64,000 nucleotides of DNA from Paraspadella gotoi. Lineage: Eukaryota > Chaetognatha. A program made the translations under genes and the position numbers. Shown here piece by piece: positions 48,788 through 59,862 of this stretch; within the stretch, counting starts at the first letter, position 1; each line of letters starts with the position of its first letter. Location: contig CM119263.1 of the NCBI GenBank assembly GCA_051294375.1, positions 7,208,494 to 7,272,493 of the forward strand. The letters run 5' to 3'. A model generated the notes under the pieces. That model was not told where the DNA came from. It saw nothing but the letters and a program-made list of their open reading frames with translations, and searched no databases.

Positions 48788-48790
<3 letters not shown>
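48113..48790. other. Single-copy sequence with ambiguous exon signals
   Basis: A plus-strand acceptor (TTTCTCATTTCATCAG) at 48360 is followed by two open frames. Minus-strand AG sites also occur. No consistent exon with a stop or donor could be chosen. A plus-strand frame of 107 codons (48243-48566) is the longest. Confidence 0.3.

Positions 48791-48854
<64 letters not shown>
48791..48854. repeat. (GA)n microsatellite
   Basis: Perfect GA run of about 63 bp. Confidence 0.95.
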
Positions 48855-48855
<1 letters not shown>

Positions 48856-49339
48856 GCCAAAAAAAGATTGAACACGACAAAGAAATCATTACCGGAAGCT
48901 GAATGGACGGAGAAAAACATACGCGAACAAATGATCAAAGAATAAACCATAAATCAAACAGACGGACCGAGTGACAGGGAAAGGAGAGGGCGAGGGAAAG
49001 GGCGGGCAAACAGACGCACGGACAGAAATGGAAAGAAGAAGGAGATGAAAAATACGGGCCTGTCTATGAAATAGGCGGGCAAACAGATGGAAAAACTCAT
49101 AGGGGAACTGGAGGGGAAAGAAAGACAGGCTTAAAGACGGTCAAACAAACAGGCGGGCAGACAACAAAAACAGGGGCCGAGCGGACAGACGGGTACATTG
49201 ACGGACAAATAGACAAGAAAACAGGCGAGGCCGGAAGGAGAATCTACTCGGCAAAATACCAGGACCTTATGATTTAGAAATACAGTCAGATCAAAGAGTG
49301 CAAAAGCAGACATCAACGCTCTCACTGACGGACCTGTAG
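48855..49339. other. Purine-rich sequence with CAGACGGACA-like repeats
   Basis: Loose repetition of GGCGGGCAAACAGA and GGACAGACGG motifs. No gene. Confidence 0.5.
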
Positions 49340-49560
49340 TCGGGCATTGCCTAGGTTCACCCCGCCTATAAGCATGACACCTTCAGGTGGCTCATTGAGT
49401 AAAGCCATCAGCTCATGACCACTAGGTACCGGGTTCAAGCCCAACCTGGTACGTACCCTGTGGGAAGCGTGAGGACGGCCGTAAGCCGCCTTGGGGGCGT
49501 GGCAAGCCCTCAAGCCTGGTTCCAAGCCCAGGACCCGTTCCATGGCTACTAAAGGGGGTT
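49340..49560 (+). mobile_element. tRNA-derived SINE
   Basis: An A-box-like TGGCTCATTGAG (49389-49400) and a perfect B box GGTTCAAGCC (49433-49442) are spaced as in a tRNA gene. The cloverleaf is decayed: the T stem keeps only two or three pairs and there is no anticodon arm worth naming. A CG-rich body continues to about 49550, so this is a SINE head plus body rather than a tRNA gene. The 73-codon minus-strand frame over it is spurious. Exact ends and target-site duplications are not clear. Confidence 0.65.
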
Positions 49561-49939
49561 ATAGAAGTTACGGATAGTCATCTTCAGCACACTTAGCGCT
49601 TTATCCACAGACCAACCGAAAGGTAAATGATAAAAATATTTAAAACAAAATAAATATAGAATAGAAATATAAATTATCGCCGCCTTGAGGGAAACAGAAG
49701 AATGCATGACCGAAACCCCAACTTGGGTTCATGAATACAAACGAGGGAGCCTCAATCACGTCGTCAGCTTTTTTAGACCCACCGTCCTTGGTTATATCGT
49801 CATTTTTTTGGAGGGGGTCGTCGTCGTTAGCGTCATCATCATCATCATCATCATCACCCGCGGTGTTTATTGTCGTCGTCGTCGTCGTCGTCGTCGTAAA
49901 CCTTTGTGACTGGAAACGAGTTTTGGTTTCGGATTCGAT
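49561..49939. other. Flank with (ATC)n and (GTC)n
   Basis: (ATC)n at about 49834-49856 and (GTC)n at about 49870-49896. No supported gene. Confidence 0.5.
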
Positions 49940-50136
49940 TCTTTACATCTGCGGTGGCGGCGAGCGGCGAGCTGCGGGCTTCGAGCGGCGGGCGAGGGCG
50001 AGTGCGGGCGCGCGGGCGGCAGATGCAAGAAGGCGAGGCGCGCCGTAAGACAGGTGCGCGTCACGTCAAAGATATGCGTACTCAGGGTGAGGCGGAATCA
50101 AGCAGTGACGATAGTGACAACGAGAAAAAATCGTCT

Positions 50137-50139
<3 letters not shown>
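49940..50139 (+). CDS. Candidate exon with acidic Ser-rich end in a CpG island
   Basis: 49950-50060 is very rich in GCG/CGG. One plus-strand frame stays open from 49906, with an ATG at 50023 starting MQEGEARRKTGARHV. It continues through QGEAESSSDDSDNEKK, a casein-kinase-like acidic Ser cluster, before running into (CT)n at 50140. A possible donor (CAGG|GTGAGG) lies at about 50084, which would put the acidic cluster in an intron. No family recognised. The minus-strand Arg/Pro-rich frame is the alternative. Confidence 0.3.
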
Positions 50140-50179
<40 letters not shown>

Positions 50180-50219
50180 TCTCTCTCTCTCTCTCCTCTC
50201 CTCTCTCTTCTCTCTCCTC

Positions 50220-52410
50220 TATCCTGTCAGTACCTCCTTTCTTCTTTCCCAGATACAACTTCGAGCTGACCTACGGTCGGTCATCAAGATGTTTAAAAAA
50301 GCTTTCTTTCTTGTTAGTTAAGTTCCAAAAGAATATCAATCAAAACAATTCCCAATCATACGATTCTGTTTCTTTCTTCCAATTATCCTAACTTTTTAAT
50401 CTATTTTTCATATTATACTTTTCTTTTCTTAACACGTATAGTCCTCACTTCTTTTACTTCCCAGAGTCCCTTCGTCAACCTTCCCCGTCTTTCCTCCGCG
50501 TCATCTGCTCTCATTATCTCATCTTCTGTCTCTCCTCTCTCTCTCTCTCCTGCTCCTTCTCTCTCCTCTCTCTCTCTGTCTCCGTCTCTCTCTCTCTCCT
50601 CTCTCTCTCTCTTCTCTCTCTCTCTCGCATCTCGCCATCCGGCGATCCTCCCCATTTTTTCCCTCTCCGATTCCTCCGCATCTTTTTTCTACTTCGTAAT
50701 GTCAACTTTTTTTTCTTTTTGTTGGTCCCTTTTTTTTTTTCATTGGGTTCAGTTTCGTTTCGTTGTTTACTCTCGTCTTTCGCGGATGATGAACGAGTAT
50801 GAATGATGACGATCATATGATCAACGATTGATGACTGACGATGGATTAATGATGATCGAGGATGAAAACATGCGGAGACAATTTTTTTTTTCTGTTTCTG
50901 CGGGTTTTTTTTTCTGGTCTTCTGAGTTTCGGTTTCACGGTTTTAATACACACTTCCCTTTTTAGGTTTCAAGATGATATTTAGGTTTAATTTTTACAAA
51001 CATAAGGTAAGACAACTTATTTATAGTTTTCCATAGATTTTTTATTCACTTTGTTGCGCTTATTTTTTACATAGTTAATACTTGTTTTACTTATTTGTAG
51101 GTGTAGAATATGGGAAGGATTTTAAAAATGATGCCTGGCATTTATGTTTATGGTATGTTATTTGATTCGTTTTGTTTTTTTCGCAGACTGATCGTCAACT
51201 GTCTCCATTTTTTTTCCTTCAGAATTTTCTTATATTTTTATCCGCATTTGTTTCCTTTTTCCTTCATTTTTTTTCTTTCGATTTTTCTAGTTTTCTTATT
51301 TTTTTTTTTCAAAAAATTTTTTGTTCTTTTTTTTTCGTTAGTCCCGCGACTCTGGCCAAGTCGAAGTCAAACACGCAACGGACAGGCGGGCCGAAAACAG
51401 AAAATGAACTTTTTAGCTTCTCACGACGACGATGAAGACGACCGCGACGACACGAGGACCAAGACTGGCGACGACGACCGGAACGACGAGACAAGACGAC
51501 GATGACAGACGACACAACGAAACACAGATTTCTTGGCGAAAAACAACGAAATTCGAGAAGAAAAAAAAAAAAAAGGAAAAAAAGAGAGAAAAAAGAGAGA
51601 AGCGAACGCTCGGGACAATACTTCGGGATCACAGAAACCAAAAAAAGGGAAACATTGGACGCCAATGGAGAAAACAAAAGAAACGGGAAAAAAAAATCTA
51701 ATAACGATGAAAAACAAAAAGGCAAATTGGGCGACGGAAAATAGTTCAAAAAAAAAGGCGAATAATAAACGTCGCGAAACTTTTTTTTTCTTCTGAATGG
51801 TACCCTTTTTTAAATTTTTTTTATTCTTCAAGCGGCAGATCCACGAAAGAAACATGAAAATCGGCCATTACAAGAGCCTCGGGGAAAATCTTCGCCTACA
51901 CGATTGCCGAAAAGAACCTGACGAATTAGGAAGTCGTTACCGTTGGCTGTTGTTGTTGTTGTTGTCGTTGTCGTCATTGCAACTGGAAATGTGAACAGGA
52001 AATTCGTTCTCGATTTTATTTTTTTTTTGAAGAATCAAATTGACGGATACGAAACTTAGACTATCAGGTAAACAAATGAAATGAACTAAAATATTAAATC
52101 CAAAAAATCTGCACTTTCGTCGCGAGACGCATCAAAAATACTATTTCGTCGCTTCTTTAAACGGGTGCTTATTTTTTCGGTTTTTGGATTGTTCTTATTT
52201 TTTAATTCTCTCCGCATACCCGTCGGAATATGTACGGTCCGAACTGCGACCAACTCTTCGTGACTTTCCCGCGTCCTTACGCATTCAAAATCCTAAATTC
52301 TTTTTTCTTGACAGAAAAATTGAAGTCATATTTTTACACCACCGAAAAAGAAATTTTCGGCAACCGAATTTAGAAATTTTAATTGTTTCCATAAATCCTT
52401 GGCTTTTACC
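50220..52410 (+). repeat. Large inverted repeat, left arm
   Basis: Reverse-complement match to 53468-55590. Examples: GGTCGGTCATCAAGATGTTT at 50276 with its complement near 55520; GAAAAACAACGAAATTCGAG at about 51537 with its complement near 54260; the inner end GCCAAGGATTTATGGAAAC (complement at 52390) with 53475. The arms differ by many small indels, roughly 85-90 percent identical by eye. The inner end stops exactly at the 25-N gap 52411. The outer end is in (CT)n. Contents are T-rich and A-rich tracts and a GAC-rich block, with no supported gene. Confidence 0.85.
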
Positions 52411-52435
52411 NNNNNNNNNNNNNNNNNNNNNNNNN

Positions 52436-53031
52436 GACGAAAAAAAAGAAAAAGTTGGAAAATGAAATTAATATTTCATTTCTCGTTTCGTTTGACTTCG
52501 AGTCGGATCGCGTTTTATACCCAAACGTGTCGGAAATAACAATGGTTTTTTCGGGTGATTGGGAGGAAGGTGAGGAGAGAACGAAGGAAGGAAGGAGGAG
52601 ATGAGGAGGAAGAAGGAGAATGGGAGATAGGAGGAAGAAGATGAAGAGAGGAGGAAGGGAAGAAGGATAAAGGAGGAAGGAGGAAGGAAGGAAAGAGGAG
52701 AGGAGGAAGGGAAGAAGGAGAAAGAGAGGAAGGAGGAAGGAAGGAAGAAGGAGATGAGGATGAACGGGAAAGAAAAGAAAAAAATCATAACGAAAATGAA
52801 AGCAGTTGGTGAATTTTGGTTGGAGGAATAAGAACATTGGTACAGCCCTAAGGTAATCAAAGATAGTAATCAATATTTAGGGGAAAAAAAGGGTTATTAT
52901 TCGTATTTGACGAATCTCTTTATTAATGTGTTCATATCATATGCATCTGTATATGAAAACTTTAAAAATTATTGGGGTTAAGACCGCTGTTTACATTGAA
53001 GAGATTTCTCCTGATTATTCCCAAACGTCAG
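52436..53031. other. Centre of the inverted repeat, left part
   Basis: GGA-rich low-complexity DNA at 52555-52770, then AT-rich sequence leading to the acceptor at 53031. Confidence 0.5.
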
Positions 53032-53207
53032 CGCCATCGGCGGCCATCGCCGTCGAAGAGCGATTCGGACGTTTTTCTCCCCGCGTCCGTCTTCTCGTCA
53101 TCCATTTTTGCCCCGTTATGGGTCTCGTGATGGCGCTAGTAGTCGTTAAAACGGCGAAACACAAAAGAACATCCGCCGAAAGATTGAGGGGGGGAAAAGG
53201 AGTGTGA
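53032..53207 (+). CDS. Candidate last coding exon, unknown
   Basis: A pyrimidine-containing tract ending AAACGTCAG at 53031 precedes 57 open codons to a TGA at 53205. An ATTAAA poly(A) variant follows at 53242-53247. The peptide reads PSAAIAVEERFGRFSPRV, then a hydrophobic stretch (HFCPVMGLVMALVVV) and a basic tail (KTAKHKRTSAERLRGGKGV), like a C-terminal membrane anchor. A rival on the minus strand starts MDDEKTDAGRKTSESL with a perfect Kozak context but ends after 25 codons. The CpG-rich, YY1-like GCCATCGGCGGCCATC block could make this a promoter instead. Confidence 0.3.
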
Positions 53208-53241
53208 AAAAAAAGACGAGAGAAGAGGAAGAAATGTAATG

Positions 53242-53247
53242 ATTAAA
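53242..53247 (+). terminator. ATTAAA poly(A) variant
   Basis: 35 nt after the TGA at 53207. Weak support on its own. Confidence 0.2.
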
Positions 53248-53285
53248 GATCAGTTATATTAAATTAATTACTAATGTAATTGGGT

Positions 53286-53345
<60 letters not shown>
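53286..53345. repeat. (CT)n microsatellite
   Basis: CT run of about 60 bp, followed by GGA/GAAGAG-rich DNA to 53465. Confidence 0.9.
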
Positions 53346-53346
<1 letters not shown>

Positions 53347-53421
53347 CCTGGAAAGAAATTCAAAAAAAATCTGGGAAGAGAAAACGGAGGAGGAATAGAG
53401 GATGCGAAGAAGAGGAAGAGC

Positions 53422-53462
<41 letters not shown>

Positions 53463-53467
53463 AGAGG

Positions 53468-55169
53468 AAAAGCCAAGGAATTTATGGAAAACAATAAATT
53501 CTAAATTCGTGCGAAAATTCTTTTCGTGGTGAAAATATGACTTTCAATTTTTCTGTCAAGAAAAAAAATTTAGGATTTTGAATGCGTAAGGACGGGAAAG
53601 TCACGAGAGGGTCGCAGTCGACGTAACATATTCCGACGGGACGGAGAGACATAAAAAAAAGAACAATCCAAAACCGAAAAATAAGAGTAAAGAAGCGACG
53701 AAAAGTATTTTGATCGTTCGCGACGAAAGTGCAAGATTTTTTGGATTTAATATTTTATTCATTCATTTGCCTGACATCTAAGTTTCGATCGTCATTTGAT
53801 TCTTCAAAAAAAATAAATAAATAAACGCGACGATTACCGTCACCATTCAGTGCAATGACGACAACGACAACAACAACAACAACGCCGTACATCTTCCTAA
53901 TTCGTCACGTTCTTTTCGCAAAACGTGTAGGCGAAGATTTCCCCGAGGCTCTTGTAAGCCGATTTTTTTTTTCCGGATCGCGAAAATAATAAAAAATTTA
54001 AAAAAAGGTACATATAAATCCCAGAAGAAAAAAAAAGTTTCGCGACTTTTTATTATTCGCTTTTTTTTTTACTATTTTCTCGTCGCCCAATTTGCCTTTT
54101 TGTTTTTCATCGTTAGTTTTTTTTCCCGTTTCTTTTGTTTTTCCATTGGCGTCCATGTTTCCCTTTTTTTGTTTCTGTGTCCCCGAATATTTGTCCGAGC
54201 GTCGCTTCTCTCTTTTTTCTCTTTTCTTTTTTTTCTTTTTTCTTTTTTTTTTCCTCGAATTTCGTTGTTTTTCGCCAGAAATCTGTTTTCGTTGTCGTCG
54301 TCTTATCGTCGTCTGTCTCGTCGTCGTCGTCGTCGTCGTCGCCATCTTGGTCCTCGTCGTCGTCGCCGTCGTCTTCATCGTCGTCGTCGAGGAAGTAAAA
54401 AGTCATTTTCTGTTTTCGGCGCCGCCTGTCGGTTGCGTGTTTGACTTCGACTTTGGCCAGAGTCGCGGGACTCGAAAAAAAAAGAACAAAATTTGAAAAA
54501 AAAATAAGAAACTAGAAAAATCGAAAGAAAAAAAAATGAAGGAAAAAAGAAAACAAATGCGGATAAAAATATGAAGAAATTCTGAGGAAAAAAAATGGAG
54601 ACATTGACGATCATCTGCGAAAAAACAAAACCGAAAATCAAAAACATAAACATAAACATAAACATAAATCCAGGCATCATTTTTAAAATCTTCAACCCAA
54701 TAATTACACCTACAAAAGTAAGAAACAGTTATTAATATGTAAAAAATAAGCGCAAAAAGTGAAATTAAAAAAATCTATGAAAACTATAAATAATTGTCTT
54801 ACCTTATGTTTGTAAAAATTAAACTAAATATCATCTTGAAAACCTAAAAAGGGAAGTGTGTATTAAAACCTGAAACCGAAAACTCAGAAGACCAGAAAAA
54901 AAAACCCCGAGAAGAAAAAAAAAAAATTGTCTCCGCATGATTTTCATCCTCGAATCATCATAATCATCGTCATCATCATCGTCATCATCATGATCGTCAT
55001 CATCATACTCGTTCATCATCCGAAAGACGAGAGTAAACAACGAAACGAAAACGAACCCAATGAGAAAAAAAAAGGGACACAAAAAAAGAAAAAAAGTTGA
55101 CAGATCGAAGTAGAAAAAGATGCGGAGGAATCGGAGAGGGAAACGGGGAGGATCCCGGATGGCGAGATG

Positions 55170-55243
<74 letters not shown>

Positions 55244-55590
55244 AAGAGAAGAGAGAGATGAGAGAGAGAGAGAGAGACATGAGATGAGACACGCAGCACT
55301 GAAACGCGTTAAGAAAAAGACGGGGAAGTTGACGAGGGACTCGGGAATAAAAGAAGTGAGGGATAAGACGTTAAGAAAAGAAAAGTATAATAATGACGAA
55401 AATAGATTAAAAAGTTAGGAATAAATTGAGAAAGAAACAGAACGTAATGATGAAATTGATTTGATTGATATTCTTTATAGAACTTAACCTAACAAGAAAG
55501 AAAGCTTTTTAAACATCTTGATGACCGACCAGAGTCAGCTTCGAGTTGTACTGGGAAAAGACGAAAGTGAGGGACTGACAGATAAGCCGA
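53468..55590 (-). repeat. Large inverted repeat, right arm
   Basis: Partner of 50220-52410. Its (GAC)n block (minus strand, about 54400-54290) is more regular than in the left arm and gives an Asp-rich frame starting MTFYFLDDDDEDD. The left arm carries a disrupted version. It includes (GA)n at 55168-55280. Neither arm has a frame that survives in both copies, which argues against a gene here. Confidence 0.85.
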
Positions 55591-56640
55591 GAGAGAAGAA
55601 GAGAAGAGAGAGAGAGAGAGAAAGGGAAAAAAAGAAAAGAGGAAAAAAAAAAGAAAAAAAGAGAGAGAGAGAGAGAGAGAGGAGAGAAGAGAGCACAGGC
55701 AGGCAGGCAGGCAGGCGATAAAACCATAACAAAAGGCAAATTTCAAAGTCGTAAAGAAAAGATATTAAGACTGAAATTGCATTGAAGTCTGATTTGTTTA
55801 CGATTCGTCGCGATCGTCGCCGATTGCAGACCCGATTGCGGTGCGGATTGCAGCGCCAAATGCAACGCCAATTGCAGATGTTCGAGCCCAACAGACCCAT
55901 TGACCTCATTATTTCCGTCGGGACGACGACCGACCTCATCGTAAACATTGACCGCACGGATGATTCCGATCAACCATCTTGCGTTGATAACAAATGAACC
56001 ATACGGGCGTCTTAATGCCAGTAAGATTTCTCGAAACATTTACACCATTGACTCAACCAAATATAGGTCATGGGCCATTTTGACCCTGGCAATCGGCTAT
56101 CTTTAACCCCAGCGAAACCCTCTGACCCTTTTTTTTTTCATTTACCTCGTCCCTAAGGCCCAAAAGTTCCCGACCTCATAGACCTTAAATCTATTTCTAT
56201 AAATGACTTTACTTCTTTTAAATCACCATTGTTTGCTTTCATTTCGTCTTTATTTCCTTTGTTCCACCTTTCTTTCTTCGCTTCCTCTCTTTATTTCTTC
56301 CCTTCCTTCCATCCGTCTGGCTTCCTTATTTTTCCTCATTCCTTTCTGTCTTTTTTTTAATGTTTTTCCCTTTATTCTCCATAAAAATGCTTAGTCAAGT
56401 GGAGCCAACTCAGATATTTTTAAAGCCGGCAATAAAAAGACGTTGTCCACAAACTCGGGCCCCCGAGGTTCTGACCCAAACCAGGACCGATGCCTCTTTA
56501 CTGCCGCTTCGTCTTTTTTTCGCCCTTCTCACCCCAACAAGAAACGTTTGCCCTGATTTCAAACCGGCGAGAAAATGTGTTTCTTTTCGTTCGAAATAAC
56601 TAATGGACGAAACAAGTGGACAAAACAAATGGATCGCATG
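55591..56640. other. CpG-containing single-copy sequence with rival frames
   Basis: At 55755-55997 a plus-strand frame (ending DLIVNIDRTDDSDQPSC) and a minus-strand frame (ATG at 56039, MFREILLALRRPYG) are both coding-like, and a 6-12 bp ATTGCRG-type repeat underlies both. At 56387-56599 a plus-strand ATG frame (MLSQVEPTQIFLKP) competes with a minus-strand frame. No strong splice sites separate them. I record the locus but make no gene call. CAGG tetranucleotides lie at about 55695-55718. Confidence 0.3.
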
Positions 56641-56704
56641 AAAAGAAAACTAGAAATGGCTGAATGCCTGGATGAAGAAAGGGGGGCACCGGGGACGTGA
56701 TAAG

Positions 56705-56987
56705 TGAGAGAGAGAGAGAGATGAGATGAGAGAGAGAGAGAGAGCAAGATGACAGAGAAGAGGAGAGAGAAGAGAGAGACCGAGAGAGTGAGTAAAAGTA
56801 GAGACGAAGATGGAAGATAGAAAGCGGCTCTCTTTGATGGACCTCAAGGTCGGCATTTGATGCAAAAGGAGTAGGCATTTGGAATGAGGAGAAAAGGAGG
56901 TAAAGAGTTAAAGAGGAAAGTTCATTGATGAGAGCAAACAGCAGCAGAGAGAAGACGAGAGAGAGAGAGAGAGGAGAGAGAGAGAAG

Positions 56988-57029
<42 letters not shown>

Positions 57030-57040
57030 GAGAAGAGAGA
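56705..57040. repeat. Interrupted (GA)n blocks
   Basis: GA-rich tracts at 56707-56800 and 56957-57045, with a mixed spacer containing GACCTCAAGGTC (about 56839), two nuclear-receptor-type half sites. Confidence 0.8.
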
Positions 57041-57145
57041 CTCAAGTATGTCCAGAGGTTCGAACGGTGGAATTGGCATCAGCGTCACTTTTTAGGATTC
57101 GAGTCCCTGATTCTTGGAAAGGAAAGGAATTAGGTGAGGGATATC

Positions 57146-57147
<2 letters not shown>

Positions 57148-57181
<34 letters not shown>

Positions 57182-57182
57182 T
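57148..57182. repeat. (GAC)n microsatellite
   Basis: About 11 GAC triplets. The minus-strand frame over 57092-57316 (poly-Ser) is probably an artefact. Confidence 0.85.
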
Positions 57183-57356
57183 AACGACCACATCAACGAC
57201 GGTAAAAGCTTCTCCCTCTCCTCCTCCGCTCCCGCCAGAGGCGCCACTTCCGTCTTAACGTCAACCACGGTCGTCCCCCTCAGCAGCCTGATATTTTTTT
57301 TTCTAGGCTGTCCCATTTCCCGCGTCCTTTGTAGAGTTTTTTTTTTTTATTGCGAG

Positions 57357-57544
57357 ACGTAAAGTACATCTGGAGCGCGCGGATGCCGGACAGGTGCCGA
57401 GGGACGACGACGACGATGACGAAGATGAAGACGATGATCGTTTGCGAGGCAACGACGAAAACGAGAAAATTGACAATCGATGGAACGACGGCGATGACGA
57501 CGACGATGACGACGACGATGATAACGAAATATCGAAAAAAAATG
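57357..57544 (+). CDS. Candidate internal exon, Asp-rich acidic protein
   Basis: A T-run ending ATTGCGAG at 57356 gives an acceptor, and AATG|GTAAAC after 57544 gives a donor. In between, one frame reads KVHLERADAGQVPR, Asp runs with DEDEDDDRLRGNDENEKIDNRWNDG, a second Asp run and NEISKKNGK. The non-Asp parts are varied and use normal codons, which argues for coding. Both ends are phase 1. Two other frames are open but read as Thr/Met or Arg repeats. Unknown function; Asp-rich regions may bind cations or basic partners. Confidence 0.35.
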
Positions 57545-57952
57545 GTAAACCGTAAAAATGATCCAAACGATAAAATAACTTGAGTGCACGTAATTGTAGT
57601 TAAACTAGTATCAAATTAGCTATAATTCGAGAAGTTAGCTACGCAAATATCTTAGACTCTGATCGCTAATGACCGGTTTCTATTTAATTGTTTTTGTTGA
57701 CTTCGTCTTAGTATTTGCTGCATTTTATTTCTGTGAAATCTATTTGTATTCCTGCCTCGATTTTCGATTCATTTTATGAAATCTTCCTATCAAAAAACAA
57801 CTCGAATTCCTTTCCAAAATACTCTCTTATTTTAGTCATCGCAAGAAAATATTTCCATGAGATTTGGTAAATCTACCGCATCGATGAAGGAAGACAATCA
57901 CAAAGATAAACTTAAAACTATATTCTTTATGTATATATATATATATTATATA

Positions 57953-58204
57953 TGTAGTTTACAATTCAAATCACCGTTTACAAGCAAAACGTCATTGACT
58001 AAAAGAAGGTCAAAGACGAAGAAAGAAAAAAAAACAACCCCGAATAACCATTGTTTAACAAAACTCTACAAAAGCGATAACAACAGCAATAATGATCGTT
58101 TAAGCGAAAACGATTCTGACGACGACGATGACGACGACCATAACGACGCCGACGACGACGATACTAGTCTATTAGTCTTGCTCAATGCTTTTTTATCGTT
58201 TTAA
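57953..58204 (+). CDS. Candidate coding stretch with acidic C-terminus
   Basis: After an AT-rich tract ending TATGTAG (57957), the frame reads QFKSPFTSKTSLTKRRSK, a Lys-rich part, then SDNNSNNDRLSENDSDDDDD, HNDADDDDTS and a hydrophobic end (LLVLLNAFLSF) before a stop. The acceptor is weak. Phase does not match the 57544 donor, so they are not adjacent exons of one frame. Confidence 0.25.
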   Translation, partial: CSLQFKSPFTSKTSLTKRRSKTKKEKKTTPNNHCLTKLYKSDNNSNNDRLSENDSDDDDDDDHNDADDDDTSLLVLLNAFLSF

Positions 58205-58230
58205 CTGTCAAATTGTTTCTTTTATTTCAG

Positions 58231-58480
58231 AAAAAAAATGTTTTTCTTTTTATTTCCCCTCTGACTCTGTATAATTTTCCCGTGATTTTTGGCCAACGAC
58301 GATCATAACTGGCAATTGCAACTGCGACTCGGCGATACCAAAATGAAATTTCCTTTTCGCGGGTCAAATGTTTCCAGCCACAATAACGGGAAAAACAAAC
58401 AAGATACAAAAACAAACAAACTAAAGACGATCCGAAATCTGGACCCAACGAAAACATCAGCCGCGAAAATCGGGAAAACG

Positions 58481-58513
<33 letters not shown>

Positions 58514-58534
58514 CAAGACGTCCAAACTGCATAA
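58231..58534 (+). CDS. Candidate exon with Asp-rich C-terminus
   Basis: A strong acceptor (TTGTTTCTTTTATTTCAG) ends at 58230. The best frame has its ATG at 58343 (CCAAAATGA context), giving MKFPFRGSNVSSHN, a Lys/Thr-rich middle, ten Asp and QDVQTA before TAA at 58534. The open part extends upstream to about 58289 without an ATG, but a TGA intervenes before the acceptor, so translation would have to start inside the exon. Minus-strand frames (Arg- or Ser-rich) compete. Confidence 0.3.
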
Positions 58535-59215
58535 AAACGTTCATCGGAAAAACGAAGGCGAGAAAGCAATGAACGCAGGGCGAGGGGGGGAAGGTTAAAG
58601 GGGGAAGGGGGGAGAGGCTGCATGGGTGCGTTAGAAAAGAAGGAGAATGAGAAGTGAAAAAGAGTGAGAATCGCGAAAGAAATGATGGAGGTGAATGATA
58701 AGGATAGATTTGGGTTATGATATCTATCTTGATGGATAGTGAAAGAGGGGAAAAAGCAAGGAGGAGAAAGGGGAGAGACTCGGAAGGTTTTATGACTTTT
58801 TTAACAGCAGAAATTCGCATTCTTTCTATTGATAAAATATTATTTTATTACTGTACATAATGTGTACATAATGCGCTGTTTTTGACGATTTGGTGAGTAT
58901 TATTACTACATAAAGTGATTTGAAGTAAAACATTAAAAACTTTGCTCGTGTTTTTTCTAAAGACTTTGTGGATCGGCCGATTGTCGCTTGTCGGAATGTA
59001 GCGTCGTTTGCTTGCTTCCAAGCTTTAGCTTGGTTCGAGGTCGCGTCTTTAGCTAAATAATCGATCATTCCTGTTTAGTTGAGATGACTGGCGGGGGTTA
59101 TTGTTGTTTATTGTTGTTTACCGTCGTGGATTTTGACGACATCTTCGTGATCATTAAGTTGTTGTCGTCTATTCGGATTTCGTTTTAAATCGTAGACTAT
59201 AAACTCGTCGTCGTG
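58535..59215. other. No gene seen
   Basis: A/G-rich to 58790, AT-rich to 59215 with a TTGTTTATTGTTG-type repeat at about 59100. Confidence 0.5.
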
Positions 59216-59222
59216 ATTGTCT

Positions 59223-59265
<43 letters not shown>

Positions 59266-59268
59266 TTT
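59216..59268. repeat. (GTC)n microsatellite
   Basis: About 16 GTC triplets, read as Asp, Arg or Thr runs on the minus strand. Confidence 0.9.
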
Positions 59269-59409
59269 GAATCCAGCGTCGCGAGTCGAGGCGTCGAGGA
59301 GTCGCGATGATCCTTTAATAACTCGACCGAGACGATTCGACGAAGTGTTGGGTGGGTGAGCGAGTGGGCGAGTCTTTGGGGTCGGTTGGCTGGGTGGCGT
59401 GAATAGTGA

Positions 59410-59480
59410 GAGGAATGGAAATGAAATGAAAATGAAATGAAAATGAAATGAAAATGAAATGAAAATGAAATGAAAACGAT
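59410..59480 (+). repeat. 11-bp tandem repeat GAAATGAAAAT
   Basis: At least five consecutive units of GAAATGAAAAT. Confidence 0.9.
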
Positions 59481-59579
59481 AGGAAAGAGACGACACCAAT
59501 CTGGCGATCCTACGTGACTGGACGAGGCCGGTGGAAACTCAAGTTTGACATCACAGCTGAAAAAAAAAAAAGGAAGACG

Positions 59580-59862
59580 AAGAGGGAGCGAAAGGGGAGG
59601 AGAAAAGAGGGAGCGTAAAGGGGAGGAGAAAGAGGAGCGAAAGGGTGAGAGAAAGAGGGAGCGAAAGGGCGAGGAGAGAGAGGAAGCGAAAGGGGAGGAG
59701 AAAGAGGAGCGCAAGTGAAGGAGAAAAGAGGTGAAGCGCAAAAGGGCAGGAGAGAGAGGGAAGCGTTAGGGGAGGAGAAAGAGGTGAGCGCAAGGGGAGT
59801 GGAGAAAGAGGGAGCGCAAGGTGGAGTGAGAAAGAGGGAGCGAAAGGGGAGGAGAAAGAGGG
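59580..59862 (+). repeat. Purine minisatellite, 23-26 bp unit
   Basis: About eleven units of the type GGAGCGAAAGGGGAGGAGAA with small length variation. All bases but the central C are purines, so long polypurine stretches result (triplex-prone). A GTAAGG donor-like site follows at 59862. Confidence 0.85.

Noticed and set aside
51405-51503. Asp-rich frames in the two palindrome arms
   Set aside because: The reading frames differ between arms because of indels and derive from (GAC)n. No frame is preserved in both.
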